A stretch of DNA of 22,394 nucleotides, taken from Clostridiales bacterium UBA1775. GTDB taxonomy: Bacteria > Bacillota > Clostridia > Monoglobales > Firm-18. A program made the translations under genes and the position numbers. Below the pieces are notes generated by a model. It was not told the origin of the DNA, made no database searches, and was given only the letters and a program-made list of their open reading frames with translations. This document shows positions 15,141 to 21,889 of the stretch, one piece after another. Location: NCBI GenBank assembly GCA_002314595.1, contig DCGP01000031.1:1-22394 (forward strand). Direction: 5' to 3'. Each line of letters opens with the position of its first letter. The first letter of the stretch is position 1.

Positions 15141-15360
15141 ACAGAAATACTGAAAAAATCAAGCTTGTTTCCGATGATGAAAATTGTTATTATTGTTACA
15201 AGACAGATAAAATAGTGGTTTATAAATAAAGAGGTCTTAGAAAAATGCACAAACCCACCCAAAGTGAAAATGGCATAATATAGTTATTTCGAGTTATAAA
15301 AACTACTAAAAAACAAGGTAGAAATTTGTTAATGGTGAATTTCAAAATTATAAATCTTCT
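15141..15360. other. Intergenic stretch with a possible frameshifted tail
   Basis: No independent gene is seen. A reading frame one base back from the DUF6273 gene stays open from about 15137 to a TAA at 15227-15229 (about 30 codons, rich in K, D and N). The remainder to 15360 is AT-rich and featureless by eye. Confidence 0.3.
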
Positions 15361-15363
15361 CAA

Positions 15364-15394
15364 AAGGAGCTGTCGCAAAATGCGACAGCTCCTT
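15364..15394 (-). terminator. Terminator of the Dabb-domain gene
   Basis: A perfect 14-bp stem (15364-15377 with 15381-15394) with an AAA loop on the plus strand. The minus-strand side ends in TTTTG after the stem, and it lies 20 bases past the stop codon. It could also catch transcripts coming from the DUF6273 gene, although the plus-side T run is poor. Confidence 0.8.
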
Positions 15395-15413
15395 AATTAA
15401 AAATTATAGTAAT

Positions 15414-15704
15414 TTAAATATCATAATCAAGTGCTACACTTTTAACTGCATTTTCGTGCATATAAGCCTTTACAACATCACAATGATATTTGTCATTTTG
15501 GTATATGTCAAGTGCTTCCCTACTTTCAAGCTCCACTTGTAATATTACGTCAAATGAACGTTCGGAACACAAAAAGTCTGTTCCAACCTCAATATTTTTA
15601 ATAGTGTCAACATTACCCTTCATAGAAAGGATTATTTCCTTTGCCTTTTCCTTGGATTCCTTGCTGCTGTCCTTTAATTTAAAGCATACAATGTGTTTAA
15701 TCAT
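15414..15704 (-). CDS. Dabb-domain (stress-responsive A/B barrel) protein
   Basis: 96 residues, the normal size of a single-domain dimeric alpha-beta barrel protein. The pattern MIKHIVCFKLKD, then FDVILQVELESREALDIYQNDKYH and a terminal AVKSVALDYDI, is the Dabb signature. Members often act as small lyases, cyclases or isomerases, or have unknown roles, and in gut Firmicutes they are frequently found beside sugar-acid genes. GGAGGA precedes the ATG at 15704. It is divergently transcribed from the Gfo/Idh/MocA gene through back-to-back promoters, suggesting a shared regulon. The exact reaction is unknown. Confidence 0.85.
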   Translation of the reverse strand: MIKHIVCFKLKDSSKESKEKAKEIILSMKGNVDTIKNIEVGTDFLCSERSFDVILQVELESREALDIYQNDKYHCDVVKAYMHENAVKSVALDYDI

Positions 15705-15729
15705 TTAAAATTCCTCCATTTCATATTTA

Positions 15730-15758
15730 ATTATATTACAAAGTCAACATAATGTCAA
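15730..15758 (-). promoter_or_regulatory. Promoter of the Dabb-domain gene
   Basis: On the minus strand a full-consensus TTGACA (15753-15758) and TATAAT (15730-15735) separated by 17 bases. Confidence 0.85.
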
Positions 15759-15770
15759 TTAAAAACAATA

Positions 15771-15784
15771 TTGTCAGTTGACAA
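15771..15784. promoter_or_regulatory. Candidate operator palindrome between the divergent Dabb and dehydrogenase promoters
   Basis: TTGTCA-GT-TGACAA, a perfect 6-bp inverted repeat with a 2-base centre. It covers the -35 box of the rightward promoter and lies about 13 bases behind the leftward -35 box. Binding here could control both directions. Confidence 0.4.
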
Positions 15785-15805
15785 AAATAATGAATATGTT
15801 ATAAT
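15778..15805 (+). promoter_or_regulatory. Promoter of the Gfo/Idh/MocA dehydrogenase gene
   Basis: TTGACA (15778-15783) and TATAAT (15800-15805), 16 bases apart, both full consensus; AAGGAGA (15824-15830) follows, 6 bases before the ATG at 15837. Confidence 0.88.
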
Positions 15806-15836
15806 ATTTAGTAGTAATATAAAAAGGAGATTTGTT

Positions 15837-17156
15837 ATGAAAAAACAAACAGGAATATTGGTTGGTGCCGGTTCAAGAGGTACAGGCTATTCAAAAATTA
15901 TGAATAAATTGCCTGACAAATTTGACATTGTAGGCGTTGCAGAACCTATCGAAAACAGAAGAGATTTTATTAAGGATTTGTTTAATATTGACGATTCAAA
16001 GTGCTTTGAAAATTGGCAGGATATTTTTGCACAAGGCAAAATTGCAGACTTTGCAATTATCGCAACACAGGATAATATGCATGTAGAACCTGCATTAAAG
16101 GCTATTGAATTAGGCTATAATCTACTACTTGAAAAGCCTATTGCTCCAACACCGGAGGAATGTAAAATGGTTGCCGATGCAGCAGAAAAAAAGGGCGTTA
16201 AGGTAGTTGTATGCCACGTTTTAAGATATACAAATATTTTCAGCACATTAAAGGACGTTATTGCATCAGGCGAAATCGGTGAAGTAATGTCTATCGAAGC
16301 ATTAGAGTCAGTTGGTACAAGGCATATGTCCCACAGTTATGTTAGAGGTAATTGGAGAAACGAAGGGGAAAGCAGTCCAATGCTTTTGGCAAAATGTTGC
16401 CACGATATTGACCTTATCCAATGGCTTATCGGTAAGGAATGTACTAAGGTTCAATCCTTTGGCTCACTTAATATTTTCAAAAAAGAAAACAAGCCTGAGG
16501 GCTCACCTGAAAGATGTATTGACGGTTGCCCTTATGCAGATACTTGCATATATGATACAAAAAAATTATACCAAGGCGAACACTGCTTTGGTGGTGATTG
16601 GTTTAAACGTGCTGCAACTCGCAAGATGAACCCAACAGAGGAAGATGTTGAAAAGGCATTGCGTGAAGGTCAATACGGCAGATGCGTATATAACTGCGAC
16701 AATGATGTTGTTGACCACCAAGTTGTTAATCTTGAATTTGAAGGTGGCATTACTGCTTCACTTACAATGACAGCCTTTACAAAGGATTCAAACGGCCGTG
16801 AAATGAAGGTGTTTGGCACAAAGGGTATGCTTGAAGTTATCGGCGATAACAAATACATAAATGTTACTCATTTTGGACAATTATCCAAAGAATATTGGGG
16901 AGACAGAATAGATAACACAATTGACGTTTCAAGGGCAGAGGACGACAAGGGTATCGGCATCACAACAGGTCATGGTGGTGGCGATTTAGGTATAGTTTTA
17001 GCAATTTATGACGAATTTAATGATGCATATAAAGGTAAGTCAATCTCAACAGTTAGGGAATCCTACCTTAACCATGCAATCTGCTTTGCAGCAGAGGAAT
17101 CAAGACACAATGACACTGTTGTTAGAATGAAGGAATATGATGCTAAAATAAAATAG
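15837..17156 (+). CDS. Gfo/Idh/MocA-family NAD(P)-dependent sugar dehydrogenase with cysteine-rich insert
   Basis: A 439-residue enzyme. The start at 15837 is fixed by the AAGGAGA site; an upstream in-frame start at 15771 lies within the promoter and is rejected. The N-terminal Rossmann fold has ILVGAGSRGTGYS (7-19), the conserved E-K-P at 99-101, and VVVCHVLRY. The substrate domain has KCCHDIDLIQWL (186-197), with the H/D pair typical of the family. Between residues 227 and 287 six cysteines occur (CIDGCPYADTC, then C250, C283 and C287), suggesting a metal site or disulfides. Family members oxidise sugars, inositols or sugar acids, often to lactones. It is followed by a terminator and lies two genes before the mannonate-dehydratase-like operon. 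Substrate unknown. Confidence 0.87.
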   Translation: MKKQTGILVGAGSRGTGYSKIMNKLPDKFDIVGVAEPIENRRDFIKDLFNIDDSKCFENWQDIFAQGKIADFAIIATQDNMHVEPALKAIELGYNLLLEKPIAPTPEECKMVADAAEKKGVKVVVCHVLRYTNIFSTLKDVIASGEIGEVMSIEALESVGTRHMSHSYVRGNWRNEGESSPMLLAKCCHDIDLIQWLIGKECTKVQSFGSLNIFKKENKPEGSPERCIDGCPYADTCIYDTKKLYQGEHCFGGDWFKRAATRKMNPTEEDVEKALREGQYGRCVYNCDNDVVDHQVVNLEFEGGITASLTMTAFTKDSNGREMKVFGTKGMLEVIGDNKYINVTHFGQLSKEYWGDRIDNTIDVSRAEDDKGIGITTGHGGGDLGIVLAIYDEFNDAYKGKSISTVRESYLNHAICFAAEESRHNDTVVRMKEYDAKIK

Positions 17157-17162
17157 TTAATT

Positions 17163-17192
17163 AAAAGTCGAACTTTAAAGTTCGACTTTTTT
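17163..17192. terminator. Bidirectional terminator between the dehydrogenase and araC-type genes
   Basis: A perfect 28-base palindrome (12-bp stem with TTAA loop), ending in a run of six T on the plus side and preceded by AATTAAAAG on the other. The stop codon of the convergent regulator (17175-17177) is at the loop. Confidence 0.9.
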
Positions 17193-18038
17193 GTGGTCTG
17201 ATATATAGTCCTTTGGCATCTTTCCTGTAACATTTTTAAAGGTTTTATAAAAGTTCGAAATGCTTTTAAACCCACAACTTTCGGCAATTTCTATCTTTGT
17301 CATATTGGTGTTTTTAATGTATTCAATAGCCTTTTCTATCCTTTTAATTGATATGTATTCAAATGGCGAAATTCCGTTATATTTTTTAAAAAGACTTGAA
17401 AAGTATGTTGGGGTAACAAGACACATTTTAGCCAATTTACTTAAACTCATTTCTGTGTCAAGGTTGTTGTCAATGTGGGCAATAACCTTGCTAAGTTGCT
17501 GGATAGAGGAGGATTTACTTGATATACTGTCCGTATGCTTTTTGTTGGTAAAATCTCTTAAAACAGTTACCAAAACTGTTACCAATTTTGTCCGTACAAG
17601 CAATTCATAACCACTTTTTTTGCTTTTTAATTCATTAAATATTTCTATGATTAAATTTTTGATTGTATCAATGCTTTTATTGTTTCTGTCAAGCTGGGTG
17701 CATTTGTTTTTGGAAAAGAAAATGTTTAGCAGCGAAACATCGCAAAAAAATTCTGTTTCCCACAACATACGAGGTTCAAATCGCAAAACCAAAGCAGAAA
17801 GGGGTTCGTTTGGCAGAATGTTTGTTATACAATGTATTTCGTCGCTTCCAAAAATAAAAATATCGTTACTTTGAAATTCATAAGTTTTGTTGCCGACGCT
17901 GTATGTTCCACAACCGGATAATATTAAGGATATTTCACATTCTGTGTGATGATGCTCTCTAAATGGTCTTGGTCCTGAATTTACAGTAGTATTAAATAAT
18001 TTTAAAATTGTTTTATTGTTGTTGTCCTTTAATTCCAT
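17175..18038 (-). CDS. AraC-family transcriptional regulator (cupin sensor plus HTH_18)
   Basis: A 287-residue regulator. Residues about 10-100 form a cupin sugar-sensing domain (REHHHTECEISLILSGCGTY, FGSDEIHCI). The C-terminal ~100 residues carry the double HTH of the AraC/XylS family (LSKLAKMCLVTPTYFSSLFK, then KIEIAESCGFKSISNFYKTF and GKMPKDYI). GGTGG lies 6 bases before the ATG at 18038. It is divergent from the mannonate-dehydratase-like operon across 142 bases that contain two copies of a 13-base sequence exactly 21 bases apart, so it very probably activates that operon in response to a sugar or sugar acid. The terminator overlaps its stop codon. Confidence 0.92.
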   Translation of the reverse strand: MELKDNNNKTILKLFNTTVNSGPRPFREHHHTECEISLILSGCGTYSVGNKTYEFQSNDIFIFGSDEIHCITNILPNEPLSALVLRFEPRMLWETEFFCDVSLLNIFFSKNKCTQLDRNNKSIDTIKNLIIEIFNELKSKKSGYELLVRTKLVTVLVTVLRDFTNKKHTDSISSKSSSIQQLSKVIAHIDNNLDTEMSLSKLAKMCLVTPTYFSSLFKKYNGISPFEYISIKRIEKAIEYIKNTNMTKIEIAESCGFKSISNFYKTFKNVTGKMPKDYISDHKKVEL

Positions 18039-18054
18039 AAAAAACCACCAATCG

Positions 18055-18088
18055 TAAAATAGTAGATAAATTTTATAAAATAGTAGAT
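18055..18088. promoter_or_regulatory. Direct repeat, candidate AraC-type operator
   Basis: TAAAATAGTAGAT occurs at 18055-18067 and 18076-18088, a 21-base period. The nearer copy ends 9 bases before the -35 box of the operon to the right. Two half-sites in direct repeat with 21-bp spacing just upstream of -35 is the classical arrangement for activation by AraC-family proteins. Confidence 0.7.
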
Positions 18089-18097
18089 GTTTAACTA

Positions 18098-18126
18098 TTG
18101 CATTATTATAATAAAAATTATATAAT
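18098..18126 (+). promoter_or_regulatory. Promoter of the mannonate-dehydratase-like operon
   Basis: TTGCAT (18098-18103) and TATAAT (18121-18126) with a 17-base spacer. The leader then runs to GAGGT (18169-18173), 7 bases before the ATG at 18181. Confidence 0.65.
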
Positions 18127-18180
18127 GTATTATATCACATAATAATAAAAAAGTATATAGATATTTTTGAGGTAATATTT

Positions 18181-19122
18181 ATGATATTAACTGATTATTT
18201 AACTTCCAACAAAACAAGAATATGGGACTTTGCAAAGCAATGTGGTGTTAAAAACGGAGTTATCAGGCTACCTGAGGATGAAGGATTTGATATTACCGAT
18301 TTTTCACATTGGCAAACTGTACATAAAAATTTTACGGACTTTGGTATTAAACCTATTATTATTGAGCCAATGCCAAATTGTCTGCACGACCATATTAAAG
18401 CCGGTGATGAACACAGGGATGAAGCTATTGAAAAGGTAATCAAAAGCCTTGAATTTATGGATAAGCTTGATATTAGGTGCATTTGCTTTAACTTTATGGC
18501 TTATGTTGGTTGGACTCGTACCGAAAACAATATTTTAGAAAGAGGAAACGCCTACGTTACAGGATTTAATCTTGAAAATTACATTCCTACAAATTTCAAA
18601 ATAACAAAGGAACAGCTTTGGGACAACTACAAATATTTTATAGATGCAGTTGTGCCTTATGCTGAAAAGTATAACATAAATTTGGCGCTTCATCCTGATG
18701 ACCCACCTCTTGAAAGACTTGGCAACGTGGAACGAATTATGATTAGTGCAGATAACATAGAAAAGGCAATGAACATTCACAAATCCAAAAATCTTGGTAT
18801 TACAATGTGTCAAGCAACCTTTAAAATGATGGGAGAGGATTTGTATCAAGTAATCCCAAGGTTTAAGGATAAAATAATGTTTGTTCATTTTAGAAATGTT
18901 GTAGGCAACAAAACTAATTTTAGAGAAACATTTCACGATAACGGAGATATTGAAATGGGTAAACTTTTGAAATTATATAACAAATGTGGCATTAACGTAC
19001 CGATAAGGGTGGACCACGTGCCTACAATGGCAGGGGAAAAAATTGAAAATGCAGGCTACGATGCATTAGGCAGACTATATGCAATTGGTTATCTAAAAGG
19101 TTTGATGGAAGGAGCTTTATAA
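18181..19122 (+). CDS. uxuA: Mannonate dehydratase-like sugar-acid dehydratase (UxuA family, short form)
   Basis: A 313-residue TIM-barrel enzyme. UxuA dehydrates D-mannonate to 2-keto-3-deoxy-D-gluconate using a divalent metal. The expected metal ligands are all present: H171 (LALHPDDPP), C210 (GITMCQA), H236 (MFVHFRNV) and D278 (IRVDHVPTM). GWTRT at 110-114 and RETFHDNGDIEM at 248-259 are also family motifs. It is shorter than E. coli UxuA (394 residues), as usual in Firmicutes. The neighbours differ from a standard glucuronate operon (no isomerase, kinase or KDPG aldolase), so another sugar acid is possible. It is first gene of a four-gene operon under the putative AraC operator. Confidence 0.85.
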   Translation: MILTDYLTSNKTRIWDFAKQCGVKNGVIRLPEDEGFDITDFSHWQTVHKNFTDFGIKPIIIEPMPNCLHDHIKAGDEHRDEAIEKVIKSLEFMDKLDIRCICFNFMAYVGWTRTENNILERGNAYVTGFNLENYIPTNFKITKEQLWDNYKYFIDAVVPYAEKYNINLALHPDDPPLERLGNVERIMISADNIEKAMNIHKSKNLGITMCQATFKMMGEDLYQVIPRFKDKIMFVHFRNVVGNKTNFRETFHDNGDIEMGKLLKLYNKCGINVPIRVDHVPTMAGEKIENAGYDALGRLYAIGYLKGLMEGAL

Positions 19123-19123
19123 T

Positions 19124-19852
19124 ATGTTCGATTTATCAGGTAAAACAGCACTTGTAACAGGCTCAACAAAGGGCATAGGGTTAGAGCTTGCAAAACTACT
19201 TTCAAAACAAGGTGCAAAGGTGTTTGTTCACGGTGGTACAAGCATTGAGGCATCTGAAAAAATATCTGCAGAAATACCAAATTCAACACCACTTATGTAT
19301 GATTTAATCAAAAGTGATTGTGCAGATAAACTTTATGAGATGACAGGCGGTGTGGATATTTTAGTTGTTTGTGCATCAATCCAAATTAAAAAGAATTGGG
19401 ACGAATATACTGATGAAGAGCTGGAAAATCAATTTAATTGCAATGTTATTAACTCATACAGAATTATTAAAAAATATGCACAGTATATGAAAAAGCAAAA
19501 ATATGGCAGAATTGTTACGGTTGGCAGTGTTAACCAATGTAACAATCACCCAATGCTTGCAATTTACGGCACAACAAAGTGTGCCCAAGCAAAGCTTGTT
19601 AAAAATATTGCACCTGACCTTGCAAAATATGGCGTAACAATTAACAACGTTGCACCTGGCGCAGTTCTTACACCAAGAAACGAAAAGGCACTTGCAGACC
19701 AAGAGTTTAAACAAAAGGTTATTGATTCAATACCTTTGGGATATATTGCAACACCACAGGATATTACACCGACAATTTTACTTCTATGCTCTGATGAAGG
19801 CAAATACATTACAGGGTCAGACATTGTAATAGATGGTGGAATGAGTTTATAA
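19124..19852 (+). CDS. Short-chain dehydrogenase/reductase (SDR)
   Basis: A 242-residue classical SDR. The cofactor motif TGSTKGIG is at 12-19 and the catalytic residues are S135, Y148 and K152 (YGTTK). The usual NNAG turn is replaced by VCAS (82-85). The C-terminal GSDIVIDGGMSL is typical. Candidate reactions are fructuronate reductase (the Bacillus UxuB type is an SDR), or oxidation of a 2-keto-3-deoxy sugar acid at C4 or C5; context does not decide between them. It begins one base after the mannonate dehydratase-like gene with AAGGAG as ribosome site, so the two are translationally linked. Confidence 0.88.
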   Translation: MFDLSGKTALVTGSTKGIGLELAKLLSKQGAKVFVHGGTSIEASEKISAEIPNSTPLMYDLIKSDCADKLYEMTGGVDILVVCASIQIKKNWDEYTDEELENQFNCNVINSYRIIKKYAQYMKKQKYGRIVTVGSVNQCNNHPMLAIYGTTKCAQAKLVKNIAPDLAKYGVTINNVAPGAVLTPRNEKALADQEFKQKVIDSIPLGYIATPQDITPTILLLCSDEGKYITGSDIVIDGGMSL

Positions 19853-19871
19853 AAAGATAGGAGAATTAAAA

Positions 19872-20780
19872 ATGCACTTTAATGACAGAGAAGAAATTAT
19901 TAAATTAACACCACAGTGGAAGGGTGAAAGATTTGACGACGGCAGACCAAAGGTAGATGATAAGTATCTAAAAGCTCTTAAAACCTTAACATTAGAAGAG
20001 GTATGGAAGCCAATATTTGTAAAGGGTTACGAAAGTCAATTTGAAGGTAGACTTCACACTTTACATAACGATGGCAGAAAACTTATCGGCAGAGCAGTTA
20101 CTGCAACATATTGCCCATTTAGACCTGACCTTGACGAAGTAGTTAAGGATATTGGTCGTTCTGAAAACAGAACAGGCACATATAACCAATGGGTTATTGA
20201 CAATTTACAGGAGGGCGATGTGCCTGTTATTGATATGTATGACAAAATTTATAAGGGTACATTTATAGGTGGTAACCTTACAACTGCACTAAAAAACAAG
20301 ACTAAAAACGAAAATGGTGGTGCAGTAATTTGGGGTGGTATCCGTGATACCGAACAAATGCTTAAAGTTGAAGATACCCAGGTTTATTACAGAGGCATTG
20401 ACCCAACGCCTATTAGAGATTTTATTATGACAGGATATAACACAATTACAAGAATCGGTAATGCAGTTTGTTTGCCGGGTGATGTTGTGTTTGGCGCAGG
20501 TGGTGGGGTATTATTTATTCCAAGCCATCTTGTTGAAGAGGTTGTTGGTGGTGCTGCAAAAACACAGGTTAAGGACTTGTTTGGTTTTGAAATGATTACA
20601 TTAAACAAATTTACAACAGCTCAAATAGATAAAAATACTTGGACGAAGGATATGCTTGATTTGTTAATGGACTTTATAGAAAATGATGACAGAGCAGCAG
20701 AGTACAGAGGTCTTGATTGGTCTCATGAATATGACCTTGCAATTAACGGAGACCCTACTGATACTCAAAGTGCTTTGTAA
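19872..20780 (+). CDS. RraA-like protein (HMG/CHA aldolase-type fold)
   Basis: A 302-residue member of the RraA/demethylmenaquinone-methyltransferase-like family, longer than the ~160-230 residues of RraA and bacterial aldolases because of an N-terminal extension of about 70 residues and a C-terminal tail. The core has IGRAVTATYC (72-81), FIGGNLTTAL (131-140) and WGGIRDTEQM (154-163). R158-D159 correspond to the catalytic arginine and metal aspartate of class II pyruvate aldolases of this fold. The later block reads PGDVVFGAGGGVLFIP rather than the common ADxDGV. A retro-aldol or decarboxylation step on a keto-deoxy acid is plausible from context; the biochemical role is unproven. GGAGA precedes the ATG, 19 bases after the SDR. 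Confidence 0.8.
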   Translation: MHFNDREEIIKLTPQWKGERFDDGRPKVDDKYLKALKTLTLEEVWKPIFVKGYESQFEGRLHTLHNDGRKLIGRAVTATYCPFRPDLDEVVKDIGRSENRTGTYNQWVIDNLQEGDVPVIDMYDKIYKGTFIGGNLTTALKNKTKNENGGAVIWGGIRDTEQMLKVEDTQVYYRGIDPTPIRDFIMTGYNTITRIGNAVCLPGDVVFGAGGGVLFIPSHLVEEVVGGAAKTQVKDLFGFEMITLNKFTTAQIDKNTWTKDMLDLLMDFIENDDRAAEYRGLDWSHEYDLAINGDPTDTQSAL

Positions 20781-20789
20781 GGAGTTAAA

Positions 20790-21734
20790 ATGAGAAATAT
20801 ATATATTTCGTCATGCCGTGAAAATGGTTCAATATTAAATTACATATTAGAGGATAATGGTGATTTGTTGTTAAAATCATCGGTTTTATGTAATGGCTCT
20901 ATGTATCTTGCAAAAAAAGATAATGAAATTTATTCATTACTTCGTAAGCCCTTTAAAGATAATAACAACAGTGGTTTCCAAAGTTTTGAAATCAATTCAT
21001 TCGGAAACTTTACGGGCAAATCAAGTGAAATTACTTCTACATTAGGTGAAGTGGCTTGTCATTTGGCAATAGATGAACAGAATATATATGTAACAAATTA
21101 TATTTCAGGCAGTGTGTTTAAAACTCCAAATAATTTGTCAATTCATAGTGGCAAAGGGATTCACTCTGCAAGACAAGCCTCACCTCATACTCACTTTGTA
21201 ACATTAATGCCTAATAATTCAAAACTGCTTGTTACAGACTTAGGAACAGATACAATATATTTGTATGATAAATCATTGCAAATAGTGGATAAAATCAAAT
21301 TAAAAGATGGGTGTGGACCAAGACATTTGGCTTTTTCTGATGACGGAAAATTTATGTTTTGCATAAATGAGCTTACATCTGATGTTGCAGTTATTAAAAT
21401 GAATGATTATGAGGTCTTAGGTTATTACTCATCTTTACCTCAAAATTATAAAGGTGAAAGCACATCGGCAGCAATTAGATTTGCCGACAATTACGTCTAT
21501 GTGTCCAACAGGGGACATGATTCCATCACATGCTTTGAATTTATTGAAGATAAATTGATATTAAAATCAATTACAGAGTGTATGGGCAAAGGGCCAAGAG
21601 ATTTTAACATATTTGACGATTTGCTGGTTTGCACAAATGAAAAGGACGATACAGTTACTGTTTTTAAAAGAAATAAGGAACAACTAATATTTTTAAATCA
21701 AATAAATGTTGTTTCTCCAATATGCGTTATATAA
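20790..21734 (+). CDS. Lactonase-family beta-propeller protein (6-phosphogluconolactonase-like)
   Basis: A 314-residue protein whose repeated beta-strand blocks fit a seven-bladed propeller of the Lactonase (YbhE/Pgl) family: NIYISSCRENGSILNYIL, ASPHTHFVTLMPNNSKLLVTD, GPRHLAFSDDGKFMFCINEL, YVYVSNRGHDSITCFEF and GKGPRDFNIFDDLL. Members hydrolyse sugar lactones to open acids. It has no signal peptide, so it acts in the cytoplasm. It begins 9 bases after the RraA-like gene with GGAG as ribosome site and is last in the operon. Pairing with a sugar dehydrogenase (15837) and a sugar-acid dehydratase (18181) fits a route in which a lactone is formed and opened. The lactone itself is not identified. 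Confidence 0.82.
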   Translation: MRNIYISSCRENGSILNYILEDNGDLLLKSSVLCNGSMYLAKKDNEIYSLLRKPFKDNNNSGFQSFEINSFGNFTGKSSEITSTLGEVACHLAIDEQNIYVTNYISGSVFKTPNNLSIHSGKGIHSARQASPHTHFVTLMPNNSKLLVTDLGTDTIYLYDKSLQIVDKIKLKDGCGPRHLAFSDDGKFMFCINELTSDVAVIKMNDYEVLGYYSSLPQNYKGESTSAAIRFADNYVYVSNRGHDSITCFEFIEDKLILKSITECMGKGPRDFNIFDDLLVCTNEKDDTVTVFKRNKEQLIFLNQINVVSPICVI

Positions 21735-21739
21735 ATTAT

Positions 21740-21766
21740 CGGTAAGATTTTTCTTACCGTTTTTTA
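21740..21766 (+). terminator. Terminator of the sugar-acid operon
   Basis: An 8-bp stem CGGTAAGA (21740-21747) with TCTTACCG (21752-21759), a TTTT loop and a run of six T. Confidence 0.88.
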
Positions 21767-21795
21767 TTGTATTTATTTGTATATTATGATATAAT
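21767..21795 (+). promoter_or_regulatory. Promoter of the ornithine carbamoyltransferase gene
   Basis: TTGTAT (21767-21772) and TATAAT (21790-21795), 17 bases apart. A leader of about 85 bases follows, containing the inverted repeat TGGTAAA/TTTACCA (21817-21823 and 21840-21846), whose role is unknown. Confidence 0.65.
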
Positions 21796-21889
21796 TACGA
21801 AAAAGGATTATAAGTTTGGTAAAGATGATTGAAATATTGTTTACCACCCATTATAAGACTATAAATGCGACGTAATTTAGGAGGCAAAA

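Noticed and set aside
15771..15836. In-frame upstream start for the Gfo/Idh/MocA gene
   Set aside because: The segment is the promoter (TTGACA/TATAAT), and AAGGAGA lies correctly for 15837.
17260..17874. Plus-strand open frames opposite the AraC gene
   Set aside because: They are antisense shadows of a clear AraC regulator with intact HTH motifs.
21817..21846. TGGTAAA/TTTACCA inverted repeat as an arginine-repressor box
   Set aside because: The sequence does not fit the ARG-box pattern and the 16-base gap is too long; kept only as an unexplained inverted repeat in the leader.
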